Below, piece after piece: positions 24,256 through 33,350 of a stretch of DNA of 64,000 nt. The stretch is from Acidobacteria bacterium Ga0074141 (GTDB taxonomy: Bacteria > Acidobacteriota > Blastocatellia > Pyrinomonadales > Pyrinomonadaceae): the NCBI GenBank assembly GCA_001464665.1, contig LNDP01000015.1:248001-312000 (forward strand), given 5' to 3'. The notes beneath the pieces were generated by a model. That model ran no database searches. It was not told the DNA's origin and saw only the letters and a list, made by a program, of their open reading frames with translations. Within the stretch, counting starts at the first letter, position 1; every line of letters begins with the position of its first letter. The position numbers and the translations under genes were made by a program.

Positions 24256-26241
24256 TTACCAGCTGAATGTAGTTACTATCTCGACCTCGCCGGCTACCAC
24301 CACACGTGATCTGATGATCTTTGTAGGCACCAACTTACCATAAATTGGCGAGATGGCTGCATCATCTATCTCCCAGCTTGACGAGATCACGTTGCCATTC
24401 TCCTTCGCTCGGGTTTCTCCGCAAACCATCAGGCTATTCGGTTCCGCTCTTGATGACAAGCAGATCTTGTCGCCGCTTAACCTTGCCTCAATATCGGGGG
24501 GGAGAACGAAACTGAGTGTGATCTCGTGCCGCTCGTCCGTTGCGATCGTATCTGTGAGTACCAATCCCTCGCCCGGTGTAAGTATTGCCGTTCGGCAATG
24601 TTCCACCCCGAGCCGGACAAACCCATCCGTCGCTGCGCTTATCTTAAACTCACCGTTAGCGGCTTCCGCAGCGAGTAAACGGGCATTTACGGCCGATTTC
24701 CAGGAGAATGGCCCGTCGGGCTCAGATAGGGACCGGCCATCGACGGTGATGCAATTATGCGCTAAGCCCGAGCGAAACAGGTTCCTTTTTTCAAGATCGG
24801 CTGTATAGACGTATGTTCCAGAATCGATAAATATTCGCCTCCCACCGACCGATAGCTCGAACGAAATCGCATCGGCGTGGGCGTGTCCGCAGTTTAAAAA
24901 CCCGTGCGGCCCGGCGTGGAAAAGAAAATGCTCGGCCCCGCCCGGCGTCCGGTAGGCAAAGAGACCGCCAGAGCGAAAGGCCGATAAGCCCATTGTCGGC
25001 TCGTCACGCGTCATTTCCCTAACCGCCTCTCTTTCCGCCTTTGAAAGCGACCAAACCAGCGAAGGGATCACATCCTCACCGTAAAGAGGTCCGTCTCTTA
25101 CCGGTATCCCCGTTGCGGCCGAAAGCCGGGCGAGCGTCGGGCCTATGCGGTCGATCTCGGGCGGGTCCGAAGGGAAGTAGCGGCCGCCATCGTCATCACC
25201 GAAGATGATGAATGTTCCGTCCGGCCGGATCAGGGCCTCAAGGTACTGCTTGAGTGCCGAAAGACGTTCGATCATTTCCCCTGGAACGTCAAGTCCCTCG
25301 CGCCGCCGGATCAGCACAAGGTCCGAATAGATGTCCGCCGTATATCGGGCATAGTGGCTCGCCTGCTCAACGTAGCTTCCGTCTTCGCGGATGTGCTTTT
25401 CCGCCTGTTCGCAGAGAATGCGGTAGCCGAGCTCCCGCCATCGCTTCGAGTGCTTGCCGGCATTGAGAAACGTCCCGATGTAGTAGAGCCCGATCGCCTC
25501 GCCGGTCAGGTGCGTGTTCGGTGCAAAATATGTTGAGAGAAACCGCTCAATGTGCCGGGCGTGAATAAATAGCTTTCGGGCAAACTGTTCGGACCGCTCG
25601 GCTGTAAAGATCCCCGATCCATCTAGGAGGTAAAAGGCACGGATCCACGATATGGCCCGAAATGCGAGCTCCAGGCTCGAGAGCCAGTTAACGCCCTTCT
25701 TCGCTGGGTTCTCCCGGCACCATGAATCGAAATGGTCCCAAACCGCCTCGGCGTACTTTGGGTCCGCGGTTATCAAATACGCCTGGCCGAGAGTGATGAA
25801 ATACTGATGTCTGTTCAGTTCCCAGATGACCTTTTTATCGCCGGTCTCGTCAGCGTTTATCTCATTGATCCGCAACCAATGGACCCGCGGCGACCGCTTG
25901 CCCGAGACCGGGTCGAAATGCCAATCGGGAAGCGGCTTGCCAAAGTCGAGCCCCTCGTACCCGAGCAGATCGAATTTGCCCTCCAAGATTCGATCCGCTG
26001 ACCGAATGATCGATTCCGCTTGATCCTTCGCCTGTTTGAGCTCCTCTACGCTCTCGTCCGGGCCAAAGGTGGCGGGCGCCAGAATGTCCCGAACTCCTTC
26101 CCGGATGCTCAGGCCGTCCGGCAGCCGCCCGGTTACAGCGTCAAAACCGGCCGCTTCCACTATGCTGTAGATGCCCGTGACCGTCCGCTCTCTCAATTCG
26201 GTCAGCCCTTTGCCCTTGAGTTTTCTCAAGTATCGCATCAT
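24256..26241 (-). CDS. Heparinase II/III-family polysaccharide lyase
   Basis: A 661-residue protein. The N-terminal half is an alpha/alpha toroid (W-x-L-N-R-H-Q-Y-F-I-T-L-G-Q-A-Y; N-T-H-L-T-G-E-A-I-G-L-Y; E-Q-A-S-H-Y-A-R-Y). The C-terminal half is the beta-sandwich of PF07940 (G-H-A-H-A-D-A-I-S-F-E-L, I-D-S-G-T-Y-V-Y). The N-H of N-T-H and the Tyr/His residues correspond to the catalytic site of uronate lyases. It would cut uronic-acid polymers by beta-elimination. No signal peptide is visible, as in many glycan-locus homologues. ATG 26241 shares four bases with the stop of the upstream GT4 gene (ATGA), so translation is coupled. A product trimming or turning over the polymer fits the mannuronate pathway. 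Confidence 0.88.
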   Translation of the reverse strand: MMRYLRKLKGKGLTELRERTVTGIYSIVEAAGFDAVTGRLPDGLSIREGVRDILAPATFGPDESVEELKQAKDQAESIIRSADRILEGKFDLLGYEGLDFGKPLPDWHFDPVSGKRSPRVHWLRINEINADETGDKKVIWELNRHQYFITLGQAYLITADPKYAEAVWDHFDSWCRENPAKKGVNWLSSLELAFRAISWIRAFYLLDGSGIFTAERSEQFARKLFIHARHIERFLSTYFAPNTHLTGEAIGLYYIGTFLNAGKHSKRWRELGYRILCEQAEKHIREDGSYVEQASHYARYTADIYSDLVLIRRREGLDVPGEMIERLSALKQYLEALIRPDGTFIIFGDDDGGRYFPSDPPEIDRIGPTLARLSAATGIPVRDGPLYGEDVIPSLVWSLSKAEREAVREMTRDEPTMGLSAFRSGGLFAYRTPGGAEHFLFHAGPHGFLNCGHAHADAISFELSVGGRRIFIDSGTYVYTADLEKRNLFRSGLAHNCITVDGRSLSEPDGPFSWKSAVNARLLAAEAANGEFKISAATDGFVRLGVEHCRTAILTPGEGLVLTDTIATDERHEITLSFVLPPDIEARLSGDKICLSSRAEPNSLMVCGETRAKENGNVISSSWEIDDAAISPIYGKLVPTKIIRSRVVVAGEVEIVTTFSW

Positions 26242-27326
26242 CCCGGCTTCACCAGCGACCGGTAAAGTTCGACCCACTCGTCCGCGACCCTTTCCCATGT
26301 ATACCGTTCAACCTCGTTCCTCGCCGCGGCAATAAGCCGTTCGGCAAGATCAGGTTCACGAAACAAGCGTAAGGCATTTTGTGCGAGGCTTTCGTGGTCA
26401 TTTACCGAAGAAAGTAGGCCCGTTCTCTCGTGATCAATAATGTACGGGATCCCTCCGGCGTTGGTCGTAACGACCGGAAGCCCGGCGGAGAAGGCCTCAA
26501 TGATCGAGTTTGGCATGTTGTCGACGCTCGAAGCGTTAAGGTAAACATCCGCCTCGTCATACACCGATGGCATCTGATCTGGCGAGACCGAACCTCGAAA
26601 CTCGAAATTCCGCAATTCCAACCGCGACGCCAGATCGTGAAGTTCCGCCCTCAAAGGCCCGTCACCGACGACCAGTAGGCTTGCTTCGGGCATTTGTCCC
26701 TGGATCTGCTTGAAAGCATGGAGAGTACATTGGACATTGTAATGAGCCTCAAAATTGCGATTCGAAAGAAAGACCGGCCTGAGCGGGTCGCGCCGTCGAA
26801 AAAAGAATCGGTCGGTATCGACGAAATTAAAAATGGAACGTGCGTTGAGGCCAAATTTGGCGAACACATCCACGAGGTATCCGGAGGGAACTACGATCTC
26901 ATCGAATTGGCTCGCCGTCCTGACCGCACTTTTCCAACGTCGCAGATGGTCTTCGGCCTCGCCGCTTCGGTAGTTCAGGATCGTCGGCTTGCGAAAGAGT
27001 TTTGCAACCAGCAGGGCCGGCGTCGGGCTGATCACGAATGAGAAATATGACGCTGAAAAGATATGAATGACATCAAACGAACGAACCCGTAAGGGAAGAT
27101 CGATAACGTATTTCGGAATAGTGATGAGCGTTCGTACATACTTGATCTTCTGCAGCCTCGGCAGGAATTTCGGATTGATGGGTTGGAGTGCGACCTCAAG
27201 CCCAGGGACCACAGAAAGCCGACGCAGAAGCCGTTCTGCCTGCACTGTTTGCCCGCCGACGATAGGTAACGCCGGAGCAACGAGCAGAACTCGGATTGGT
27301 TTGGTTTTGCTATTCGTAACGCTCAA
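26238..27326 (-). CDS. GT4-family glycosyltransferase
   Basis: A 362-residue GT-B glycosyltransferase. It has P-A-L-P-I-V-G-G-Q-T-V-Q-A-E-R-L-L with the G-G donor loop and D-V-I-H-I-F-S-A in the N-terminal domain. V-V-G-D-G-P-L-R follows, and then N-S-I-I-E-A-F-S-A-G-L-P-V-V-T-T with the E-x7-E region in the catalytic domain. The start is TTG at 27326; the protein has no other good start before residue 150, so a TTG start seems real. Its stop overlaps the next gene's start in an ATGA. It lies 23 bases after the next upstream GT4 gene. The specific sugar is unknown. Confidence 0.85.
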   Translation of the reverse strand: MSVTNSKTKPIRVLLVAPALPIVGGQTVQAERLLRRLSVVPGLEVALQPINPKFLPRLQKIKYVRTLITIPKYVIDLPLRVRSFDVIHIFSASYFSFVISPTPALLVAKLFRKPTILNYRSGEAEDHLRRWKSAVRTASQFDEIVVPSGYLVDVFAKFGLNARSIFNFVDTDRFFFRRRDPLRPVFLSNRNFEAHYNVQCTLHAFKQIQGQMPEASLLVVGDGPLRAELHDLASRLELRNFEFRGSVSPDQMPSVYDEADVYLNASSVDNMPNSIIEAFSAGLPVVTTNAGGIPYIIDHERTGLLSSVNDHESLAQNALRLFREPDLAERLIAAARNEVERYTWERVADEWVELYRSLVKPG

Positions 27327-27349
27327 TTCTTAGATTGCCAGTGTTGCGA

Positions 27350-28477
27350 TCATTGATCCAGCAACGATTCATATAGCGTCATCACTGCGTCGATCTGAGC
27401 GCTCTCAGAGAAGCGTTCGCCTGCTAGAGCTCGGCCTGATGCACCCATGTTTTCTGCAAGAGTCGCATTCTCAAGCAGGCTCAGGATCGCCGCCGCAAGC
27501 GCCTTCTCGTCGCCGGACGGGATTACAAACCCCGTTTTATCACTCATCACAGCCTCGCGAGCTCCGCCGACGTCGGTAGCAACAACGGGCAAACCGGCGG
27601 CCATGTACTCAAGTATCGCATTTGAGAACCCTTCGGACCGTGAACACAGAACGCCAATATCCGAAACGGCGAGAATCTCTCTAACATCGGAACGCGGGCC
27701 AAGGAATCGACATCTTGTTCCGATACCTAGATCATCGGCGAGCTTTCGATATTGCTCTTCTAACTCACCTTCACCAACAAGGACAAACGTCGCATTCTCG
27801 AAATCGGAACTCACGAGCTTTGCCGACCGGAGAAACAACTCATGGTTCTTCACATTGCTGCGCATATTTGCGACGATCGTCACGAGCTTTGTTTCGGGAG
27901 CGACATCTAGCGAACGCAAACTCATTCTGGCTGACCTTTCAGCTCCTGCTCGCGGGACGAGGCAGTTCGGATCAATGCCGTTATAAATGGTGACTATCTT
28001 TGCATCCGGCACTCCGCGTTCGGTCAGGAACTCACGCACCGCATCGGAATTGGCAACGATCTTATGGGCAAATCGAAACGCCTGCCGCTCTGCAAATAGC
28101 TGCTTTCGCGTTTTACTGTGGGTCTCGCGCTTCGAGGCAACCCGTCGGGCCGTTGTAAGGCTTGAGCCAACCATTCCAAGTATATTCGTGTAGAAATCGT
28201 GCGAGTGAACAAGCTCTATCTGTTCCGACCGAATATAGGCGGCCAGTCTTCGTGCCTGACGAAGAAAATTCGCGTCGTAGAAGCTGCTTAGTGGAAAGCA
28301 CTCAATAGTGCCAAAGCGTTCCAGCTGATCTTTCAAAGGTCCGCGATCATCGAGGCAAGCAACTCGAACATCCCAGGCCTTAAGCCCACTGAGATTTTTT
28401 GAAAGCTTCACAGCCTGGGCTTCAGAACCGCCGATCTCAAAACTTCCGATCAATTGTAAGATGCGCCGCTTCTTCAT
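27350..28477 (-). CDS. GT4-family glycosyltransferase
   Basis: A 375-residue GT-B enzyme from ATG 28477. It has I-L-Q-L-I-G-S-F-E-I-G-G-S-E-A-Q-A-V-K-L at the N-terminus (the G-G-x-E/A loop) and L-V-H-S-H-D-F-Y-T-N in the acceptor domain. Next come A-N-S-D-A-V-R, then V-G-E-G-E-L, and the donor-site E-G-F-S-N-A-I-L-E-Y-M-A-A-G-L-P-V-V-A-T-D-V-G-G with the conserved E-x7-E. The ATG overlaps the stop of the second asparagine-synthase gene by four bases (ATGA), indicating coupling. It presumably adds one residue of the repeat unit. Confidence 0.87.
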   Translation of the reverse strand: MKKRRILQLIGSFEIGGSEAQAVKLSKNLSGLKAWDVRVACLDDRGPLKDQLERFGTIECFPLSSFYDANFLRQARRLAAYIRSEQIELVHSHDFYTNILGMVGSSLTTARRVASKRETHSKTRKQLFAERQAFRFAHKIVANSDAVREFLTERGVPDAKIVTIYNGIDPNCLVPRAGAERSARMSLRSLDVAPETKLVTIVANMRSNVKNHELFLRSAKLVSSDFENATFVLVGEGELEEQYRKLADDLGIGTRCRFLGPRSDVREILAVSDIGVLCSRSEGFSNAILEYMAAGLPVVATDVGGAREAVMSDKTGFVIPSGDEKALAAAILSLLENATLAENMGASGRALAGERFSESAQIDAVMTLYESLLDQ

Positions 28478-30336
28478 ACCGCTCGAAGTTCCGATTCGTA
28501 ACGCATCCACATCTCCAGAGTGAACATGTACCAGAATTGTCGCGGAGCGAGGTCTCCGGCCTTGAGCAACTCAAACTGCGAAATCACCGCTTCAGCATCA
28601 ATGATGCCCTCGCGAGCTAGATGACCCGTAGATATAGAATCGATGAAGAGGGGCCGCCATTCGTCGGTCAGCCAACGCTGAGCCGGTATCATGAACCCCT
28701 GCTTTTTTCTATTTGCGACCTCAGGCCCGATCCTTCGTCGTACGATCTCCCGAAGAATGGCCTTCAGTTCACCGCCTCGAAGCCGGACTTCCGGCGGAAT
28801 CCGAGTAGCGTAGTCCCAGAGGGCCGAGTCGAGGAATGGCGACCTTGCTTCGAGCCCATGAGACATGGTCGAACCATCAACCTTTGGAAGATATTCACCG
28901 ACGAATCTGGTCCTTAAGTCGTAAGCGAGGAAGTCTTCGAGAAGACTCGCTCCCGAATCGGGCAAGGCCAAGCCTTCGTCATAGTCGATCGCGTATTGTT
29001 CGAACCGCCGGCCGAACAGCTTGTTTCGATGGTAAAAGGGAAGTCCATCTCGAACTGCCGCCAGAGCGGCCAACCCGCCAGCCGTATAAGATGAGAAGGA
29101 TCGAATGCGCTTTCCGCGGCCGCTATTTGGAAGAACATTTTTTGTGTGATCAAGAAAGCGCAGGGCCGATGCCGGTGCCCGACGGGCGACCCGAGAGGCC
29201 ATCTGAAAATGACGGTGCTCTGGATAGCCGAGAAACACATCATCGCCGCCGTCGCCGGTGAGCAGAACTTTCGCGTTCTTTGAAACCAGTTCAGCGATCG
29301 AGAGCATTCCGAGCGCTGATGAGCACGCGAATGGCTCAGAGAACGCTTCGGCGAGCATTTTGGGGTCCGGTAGCCCATCACGCTCAAGAGGAAGTACTGT
29401 TAGATCGATGCCGAGACGGGCGGCTGTCTCTTTCGCCGGTACCGATTCATCGTATTCTTCGCCCGGCGTTCCGACCGTATACGCCTTTACAGAACTGCCG
29501 AGCTCGGCTATCGCCCAGCATACAAGACTCGAGTCAATTCCGCCGCTTAGAAGCGCCGCAACCGGAACGTCCGCCTGTAGTCGCTTTTTTACGGCGGAAA
29601 CGAAAAGTTGCTCTGTTTCCTCGCACGCTTCTGCAAACGAGATATTCCCGAATGGCCGGTCAAACTTTGGTGTCCAGTAAGAGCGTTTCGAAAGGCCATG
29701 ATCTGACCATTCGACGATCTCACCGGCTCGCACTTTTTCAATACCACGGTAGATCGCGGTCCTATCGGTTAGAAATCCGAATTCGAGAAATTCGACCAAC
29801 CCTTCGTTCGAGATCTCCGGCTTTGGCAAAACCGCGCGCAACGCTCGGACAGTAGAGGCAAAAGCAAGTGAGCCCTCCGCCGGAAAGAAGACAAGCGGTT
29901 TGACCCCTAAACGATCTCTCACCAGGAAAAGACGCTTGCTGCGTTCGTCCCAAATTGCAAACGCGAACATTCCGTCGATCTTTTCTGCCAGCCTGTCGAT
30001 GCCCCACTCCAAATAGCCCTTTAGAAGAACCTCGGTGTCCGTTTCACTTTTGAAAGTGTGCCCAGTTTGTTCGAGATCGGTCCGCAGTTCCCGGAAGTTG
30101 TAGATCGCTCCGTTGAAGACGATGCCCGCCTCTCGGGTGTCCGAAAGCATCGGTTGATGTCCGGAGGCCGAAAGGTCGAAGATCGAAAGCCGCCGATGCC
30201 CTAGAACTGCCGATGGCCATTGCTCGATCCCGTGATCATCCGGTCCCCGGCGTTCGAGTGACGAGGTCATCCGAACGACGGCGTCAAGGCGTTCGTCCGG
30301 GTGTCGTTCTCCAACATATCCTGCAATTCCACACAT
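28474..30336 (-). CDS. asnB: Asparagine-synthase-type amidotransferase, copy 2
   Basis: A 620-residue class-II amidotransferase with nucleophile Cys2 (M-C-G-I-A-G-Y), R-R-G-P-D-D, F-N-G-A-I-Y-N and the ATP loop S-G-G-I-D-S-S at 264-270. L-T-G-D-G-G-D-D-V-F-L-G-Y and K-V-D-G-S-T-M-S-H-G-L-E-A-R-S-P-F-L-D are present, so the enzyme should be active. It is diverged from copies 1 and 3 (Glu/Ala changes around Y-N-G-E), which fits use of a different sugar acid or acceptor. It is coupled to the GT4 gene through an ATGA overlap. The gene for a deacetylase-like protein lies 49 bases upstream. Confidence 0.9.
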   Translation of the reverse strand: MCGIAGYVGERHPDERLDAVVRMTSSLERRGPDDHGIEQWPSAVLGHRRLSIFDLSASGHQPMLSDTREAGIVFNGAIYNFRELRTDLEQTGHTFKSETDTEVLLKGYLEWGIDRLAEKIDGMFAFAIWDERSKRLFLVRDRLGVKPLVFFPAEGSLAFASTVRALRAVLPKPEISNEGLVEFLEFGFLTDRTAIYRGIEKVRAGEIVEWSDHGLSKRSYWTPKFDRPFGNISFAEACEETEQLFVSAVKKRLQADVPVAALLSGGIDSSLVCWAIAELGSSVKAYTVGTPGEEYDESVPAKETAARLGIDLTVLPLERDGLPDPKMLAEAFSEPFACSSALGMLSIAELVSKNAKVLLTGDGGDDVFLGYPEHRHFQMASRVARRAPASALRFLDHTKNVLPNSGRGKRIRSFSSYTAGGLAALAAVRDGLPFYHRNKLFGRRFEQYAIDYDEGLALPDSGASLLEDFLAYDLRTRFVGEYLPKVDGSTMSHGLEARSPFLDSALWDYATRIPPEVRLRGGELKAILREIVRRRIGPEVANRKKQGFMIPAQRWLTDEWRPLFIDSISTGHLAREGIIDAEAVISQFELLKAGDLAPRQFWYMFTLEMWMRYESELRAV

Positions 30337-30385
30337 ATTCTGTTGCGATGGGCAGGTCGCTCAGGTCCCGCTACCTCTGAATCGC

Positions 30386-31525
30386 TCATGCGCGAGTCAT
30401 TATCGGCAAAAGCCCGTAATCGCGATATTCATTGGGCGAGCCGGTCCTTCCTTCGACCGCCGCCTTAATGATATTGAAAACTTCGCGGGCTGACGCAAAG
30501 TGTACTTTGTATCCTCCTGTTTGTTCGCCGTGCTCCACGATCTCAGAAAAGGCCCTTATCGCGTCTTCGCCGATGCATGCAGATTGGTCCTCATCGAAGA
30601 AGCCGTGACAATGGAGTTTAACGAAATTCCATTCGGGCCGGCCTTTTATAGTAACGTTCGCGCCGGCCCAGCGATCGAGCCGTCGGAGATCTGTCTTGCG
30701 GAAATGAGCCAACTCGCCGTTTTCCAGTTTCGGGAACGGTATAGAGCGACGACGATGGGACCAATCAAATAGCAGCGGACCAGTTATCAAGACAGGAAGC
30801 CGCGGAGACGATCCGCCAACCACCAACCGCTTTTCGCGTCGGTGGGGAGCTCGTTCGCCGGGCGGCCGACCGCATTCGTAGATCGAGTTCAGCACCGGTA
30901 CCTGGCTGACGTCAGGTGCCGAAGGCAGCGTCATGTCGATGTAGCATCCGGTTTCCGCAAGGATCTCCATTTCATTATCAACGCCGCAGTAATGTCCATG
31001 TGCCGAATTGGCAAGCGCCCAGTTTCCGTGAACGAATGCGTACATTGGTTGCCCTTGGCCGTTCATTCGGGACAGGCACCTGTGATCCTCAGCGAGACGG
31101 TCGCGGAAGTCGAGAAGCTGCCGCCTCAAATTTTCAGGTGTGTCAGGTTTGTCAACGCCGTGGTGAAGGTGAATTTCGACCTCTCCAAGCCCCGCACGCT
31201 GCAGGTCCGCGAGTGTGTCTAGTATCTCCTTCTCATATTGTTCGCCCGGGTAGAAATTCGTGTGTCGAAATTTCGTGCCGTCCGAGTCGGTCACATCGCT
31301 TCCGATCGCTGCTGCTAACTTGCACCAGTCCTCCAGTCGTCTCTTCTGGGTGTCGAGATCATGCATCTCAGAACCTTTCCACGATGGCTCAAAATGGTTA
31401 GCAATACATATTATCAGGTGCTTCGGCGTGTCCGAATCGTACTCTACCAGCGCTCTTGACCGCGAGGCCGGGTACTTCGCCAGCCAGGGTAATGAGTTCA
31501 TTAGTCTTGTAGCAAATCCCGACAT
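30386..31525 (-). CDS. Deacetylase-like protein of NodB-related fold, glycan-locus type
   Basis: A 379-residue soluble protein with metal-binding-like clusters: I-A-N-H-F-E-P-S-W near residue 40, E-V-E-I-H-L-H-H-G-V-D-K-P near 130, A-F-V-H-G-N-W-A-L near 175 and N-F-V-K-L-H-C-H-G-F-F-D near 315. These His/Glu sets resemble a group of polysaccharide-deacetylase relatives seen in exopolysaccharide clusters, but the standard NodB T-F-D-D motif is missing. I do not know a proven activity for it. It is three bases upstream of the following methyltransferase stop, so it belongs to the same transcript. Confidence 0.65.
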   Translation of the reverse strand: MSGFATRLMNSLPWLAKYPASRSRALVEYDSDTPKHLIICIANHFEPSWKGSEMHDLDTQKRRLEDWCKLAAAIGSDVTDSDGTKFRHTNFYPGEQYEKEILDTLADLQRAGLGEVEIHLHHGVDKPDTPENLRRQLLDFRDRLAEDHRCLSRMNGQGQPMYAFVHGNWALANSAHGHYCGVDNEMEILAETGCYIDMTLPSAPDVSQVPVLNSIYECGRPPGERAPHRREKRLVVGGSSPRLPVLITGPLLFDWSHRRRSIPFPKLENGELAHFRKTDLRRLDRWAGANVTIKGRPEWNFVKLHCHGFFDEDQSACIGEDAIRAFSEIVEHGEQTGGYKVHFASAREVFNIIKAAVEGRTGSPNEYRDYGLLPIMTRA

Positions 31526-31528
31526 TCT

Positions 31529-32263
31529 TCAGGCTTTCCCTATGAGGTAGGTTCGGCCGCCGGCTCCTTCCGCGTCAAACTCTGATAACGCTCGCAAACC
31601 CGCAGCACTAAGCTCGCGAGTGAGCATTGATCGCGTATGAAAGGTTTCCTTGCCTTTCCAAAACTTTCCCGTCGGCTGCTTACCTGTCAACAGGAAAAAT
31701 ACGCCGCCAGTAAAGCAGATGACCGGATATGCAATTCCCTTTAGCGACCTTCCAGCAAGCCGCCTTCGCATCATAAGAAAGTAGAACTTCGGTGTGTGAA
31801 CGGTAAGCAACAGGAGCCCATTCGGTGCCAGAACGCGACCAACCTCACGAATTGCCGTCGCCGAGTTCATATAGGGAAGCGCGACACGACAGATCACCAA
31901 GTCGAAGCATGCCGCTGCGAATGGCAAATGCTCGCCCGCAGAATTGATGAAAATTGCCCGATCATCTCCGGCGTTTGACCGCAGTTTTCTAAAGACCTCG
32001 CCGGCGGCGAAGCGTATGTCGGCCCCTACTTTTACTTCAGACGAACAATCGTTGAACTTCATCAGCTCTTGGCCGGCGCCGCATCCGAGGTCGAGAATAC
32101 GCCTTGGGGATAACCGACTGATCTCCTCATGCAAAGGGTCAGCGGAACTCTCTCGCCGCTCTTCGAAGAGAGCGACCTCGCTTGCAAGATAGTCAAGATA
32201 ATCCTTTTGGTTTTCTTCCGGCACGACAGACAATACTGCGGATAGCGGCCTTTTTCCAAACAC
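31529..32263 (-). CDS. Class I SAM-dependent methyltransferase
   Basis: A 244-residue protein. R-I-L-D-L-G-C-G-A-G-Q-E-L is motif I with the SAM-binding G-x-G-x-G, V-G-A-D-I supplies the acidic residue after strand 2, and A-G-E-H-L-P-F-A-A-A-C-F-D-L-V-I-C-R matches the UbiE/Methyltransf_11 pattern. E-V-G-R-V-L-A-P-N-G-L-L-L-L-T-V follows. It is likely to methylate a sugar or lipid carrier intermediate. The only plausible start is GTG 32263; there is no ATG until far downstream. It lies 18 bases after the deacetylase gene. Confidence 0.83.
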   Translation of the reverse strand: MFGKRPLSAVLSVVPEENQKDYLDYLASEVALFEERRESSADPLHEEISRLSPRRILDLGCGAGQELMKFNDCSSEVKVGADIRFAAGEVFRKLRSNAGDDRAIFINSAGEHLPFAAACFDLVICRVALPYMNSATAIREVGRVLAPNGLLLLTVHTPKFYFLMMRRRLAGRSLKGIAYPVICFTGGVFFLLTGKQPTGKFWKGKETFHTRSMLTRELSAAGLRALSEFDAEGAGGRTYLIGKA

Positions 32264-32281
32264 TTCGCGTGTTTGCGGGCC

Positions 32282-33289
32282 TTAAGCAGAGCCTCCTCGA
32301 AGTAATCTTCGCGTTGACCGCTTTACACCCTCGAGCCCGGTAAAGTTCTGGAGAAAAGCAAGCATATCATCTTCGGCAGGGATGCGCGGAAGAAGATCAA
32401 GATCGTCTTCACGGCGGCAGTAACCAAAGTCAGATGATACTGCTGATTTATACCCTGCGTTCCTTACAGCCAACCTCGCCCCGTCGTCGAATGATCCGTT
32501 CGGGTAACAAAAGTGCGAAATTTCGAGTCCGGTCAGCTCTGCAAGCCTGCGTCTGGATTCTTTAGCTTCTGTTTCTTGTTCGCGCGCGGTGATACGGTTC
32601 ATCAGCGGATGCGAGATCGTATGCGACCCAATGGTGATGCCGTTTGTGCCCATTTCGGCCGCCTCAGCAGCATTGAAACCCGAGTACTCTGCAGGCGGCG
32701 TTTCCGGCAGATGAACCGCAAGGTCGTTTGCGAGCTTTTCGAGAGCAATTTCCTTATCGTCGTTGCTCATTTGTTTCAATGCTTCATTCAGGATCGAGGC
32801 CGCATAGAGCCTCTGTCCTAGATCGGACAAGGGTATTGAAAAACGCCTGCTCCCGATCGATGTTTCCACGCGATCGAAGCTTGTGTGCTCGGTAACATAA
32901 CGGGCTTTGTCGGTCCAGAGCCAGGCCTTACCCTCCATAAATGATGACACCGCATACATTGTGGCCGGGAGTCCGAGTTTTCTTAGTATCGGGTATGCTA
33001 TCTCAAAAGAATCTCGATATCCGTCGTCGATCGTTATAACGGTGGAAAAATCTGGAAGCCGAATCTTGCCTGTTAGTCCGTCGATCGCCTCATCTATCGA
33101 GATAACCCGGGAACACCTTTTCAAATACCTCAACTGCCGTTCGAACTCGGCCGCACTGATCCGATGAGGATGTTTCTCCTCTGAAAAGCGATGATACATC
33201 AAGACTCTTAGCCGCCGCTTCATTCGAGTCTCGAACAAACGGAGAACTTTGAGTTGATTCATCGCCGAAAGGATCTTTCTCTTGAGCAT
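32282..33289 (-). CDS. NodB-type polysaccharide deacetylase
   Basis: A 335-residue carbohydrate esterase-4 protein from ATG 33289; a TTG at 33301 is an alternative. V-L-M-Y-H-R-F is the usual N-terminal block and V-I-T-I-D-D-G-Y-R-D is motif 1 with the D-D pair. G-S-H-T-I-S-H-P-L-M is motif 2 with both His ligands, and F-C-Y-P-N-G-S-F-D-D is motif 3. All catalytic motifs are intact, unlike in the deacetylase-GT2 fusion at 4714-6420. It probably removes acetyl groups from the polymer or a carrier-linked sugar. There is no obvious signal peptide. Confidence 0.9.
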   Translation of the reverse strand: MLKRKILSAMNQLKVLRLFETRMKRRLRVLMYHRFSEEKHPHRISAAEFERQLRYLKRCSRVISIDEAIDGLTGKIRLPDFSTVITIDDGYRDSFEIAYPILRKLGLPATMYAVSSFMEGKAWLWTDKARYVTEHTSFDRVETSIGSRRFSIPLSDLGQRLYAASILNEALKQMSNDDKEIALEKLANDLAVHLPETPPAEYSGFNAAEAAEMGTNGITIGSHTISHPLMNRITAREQETEAKESRRRLAELTGLEISHFCYPNGSFDDGARLAVRNAGYKSAVSSDFGYCRREDDLDLLPRIPAEDDMLAFLQNFTGLEGVKRSTRRLLRGGSA

Positions 33290-33350
33290 GTTCGATAGCA
33301 AGCCGTAAAGGCTCTGAATATGTAAAATGCCCGGCCGTTGAGCTAGGTAA

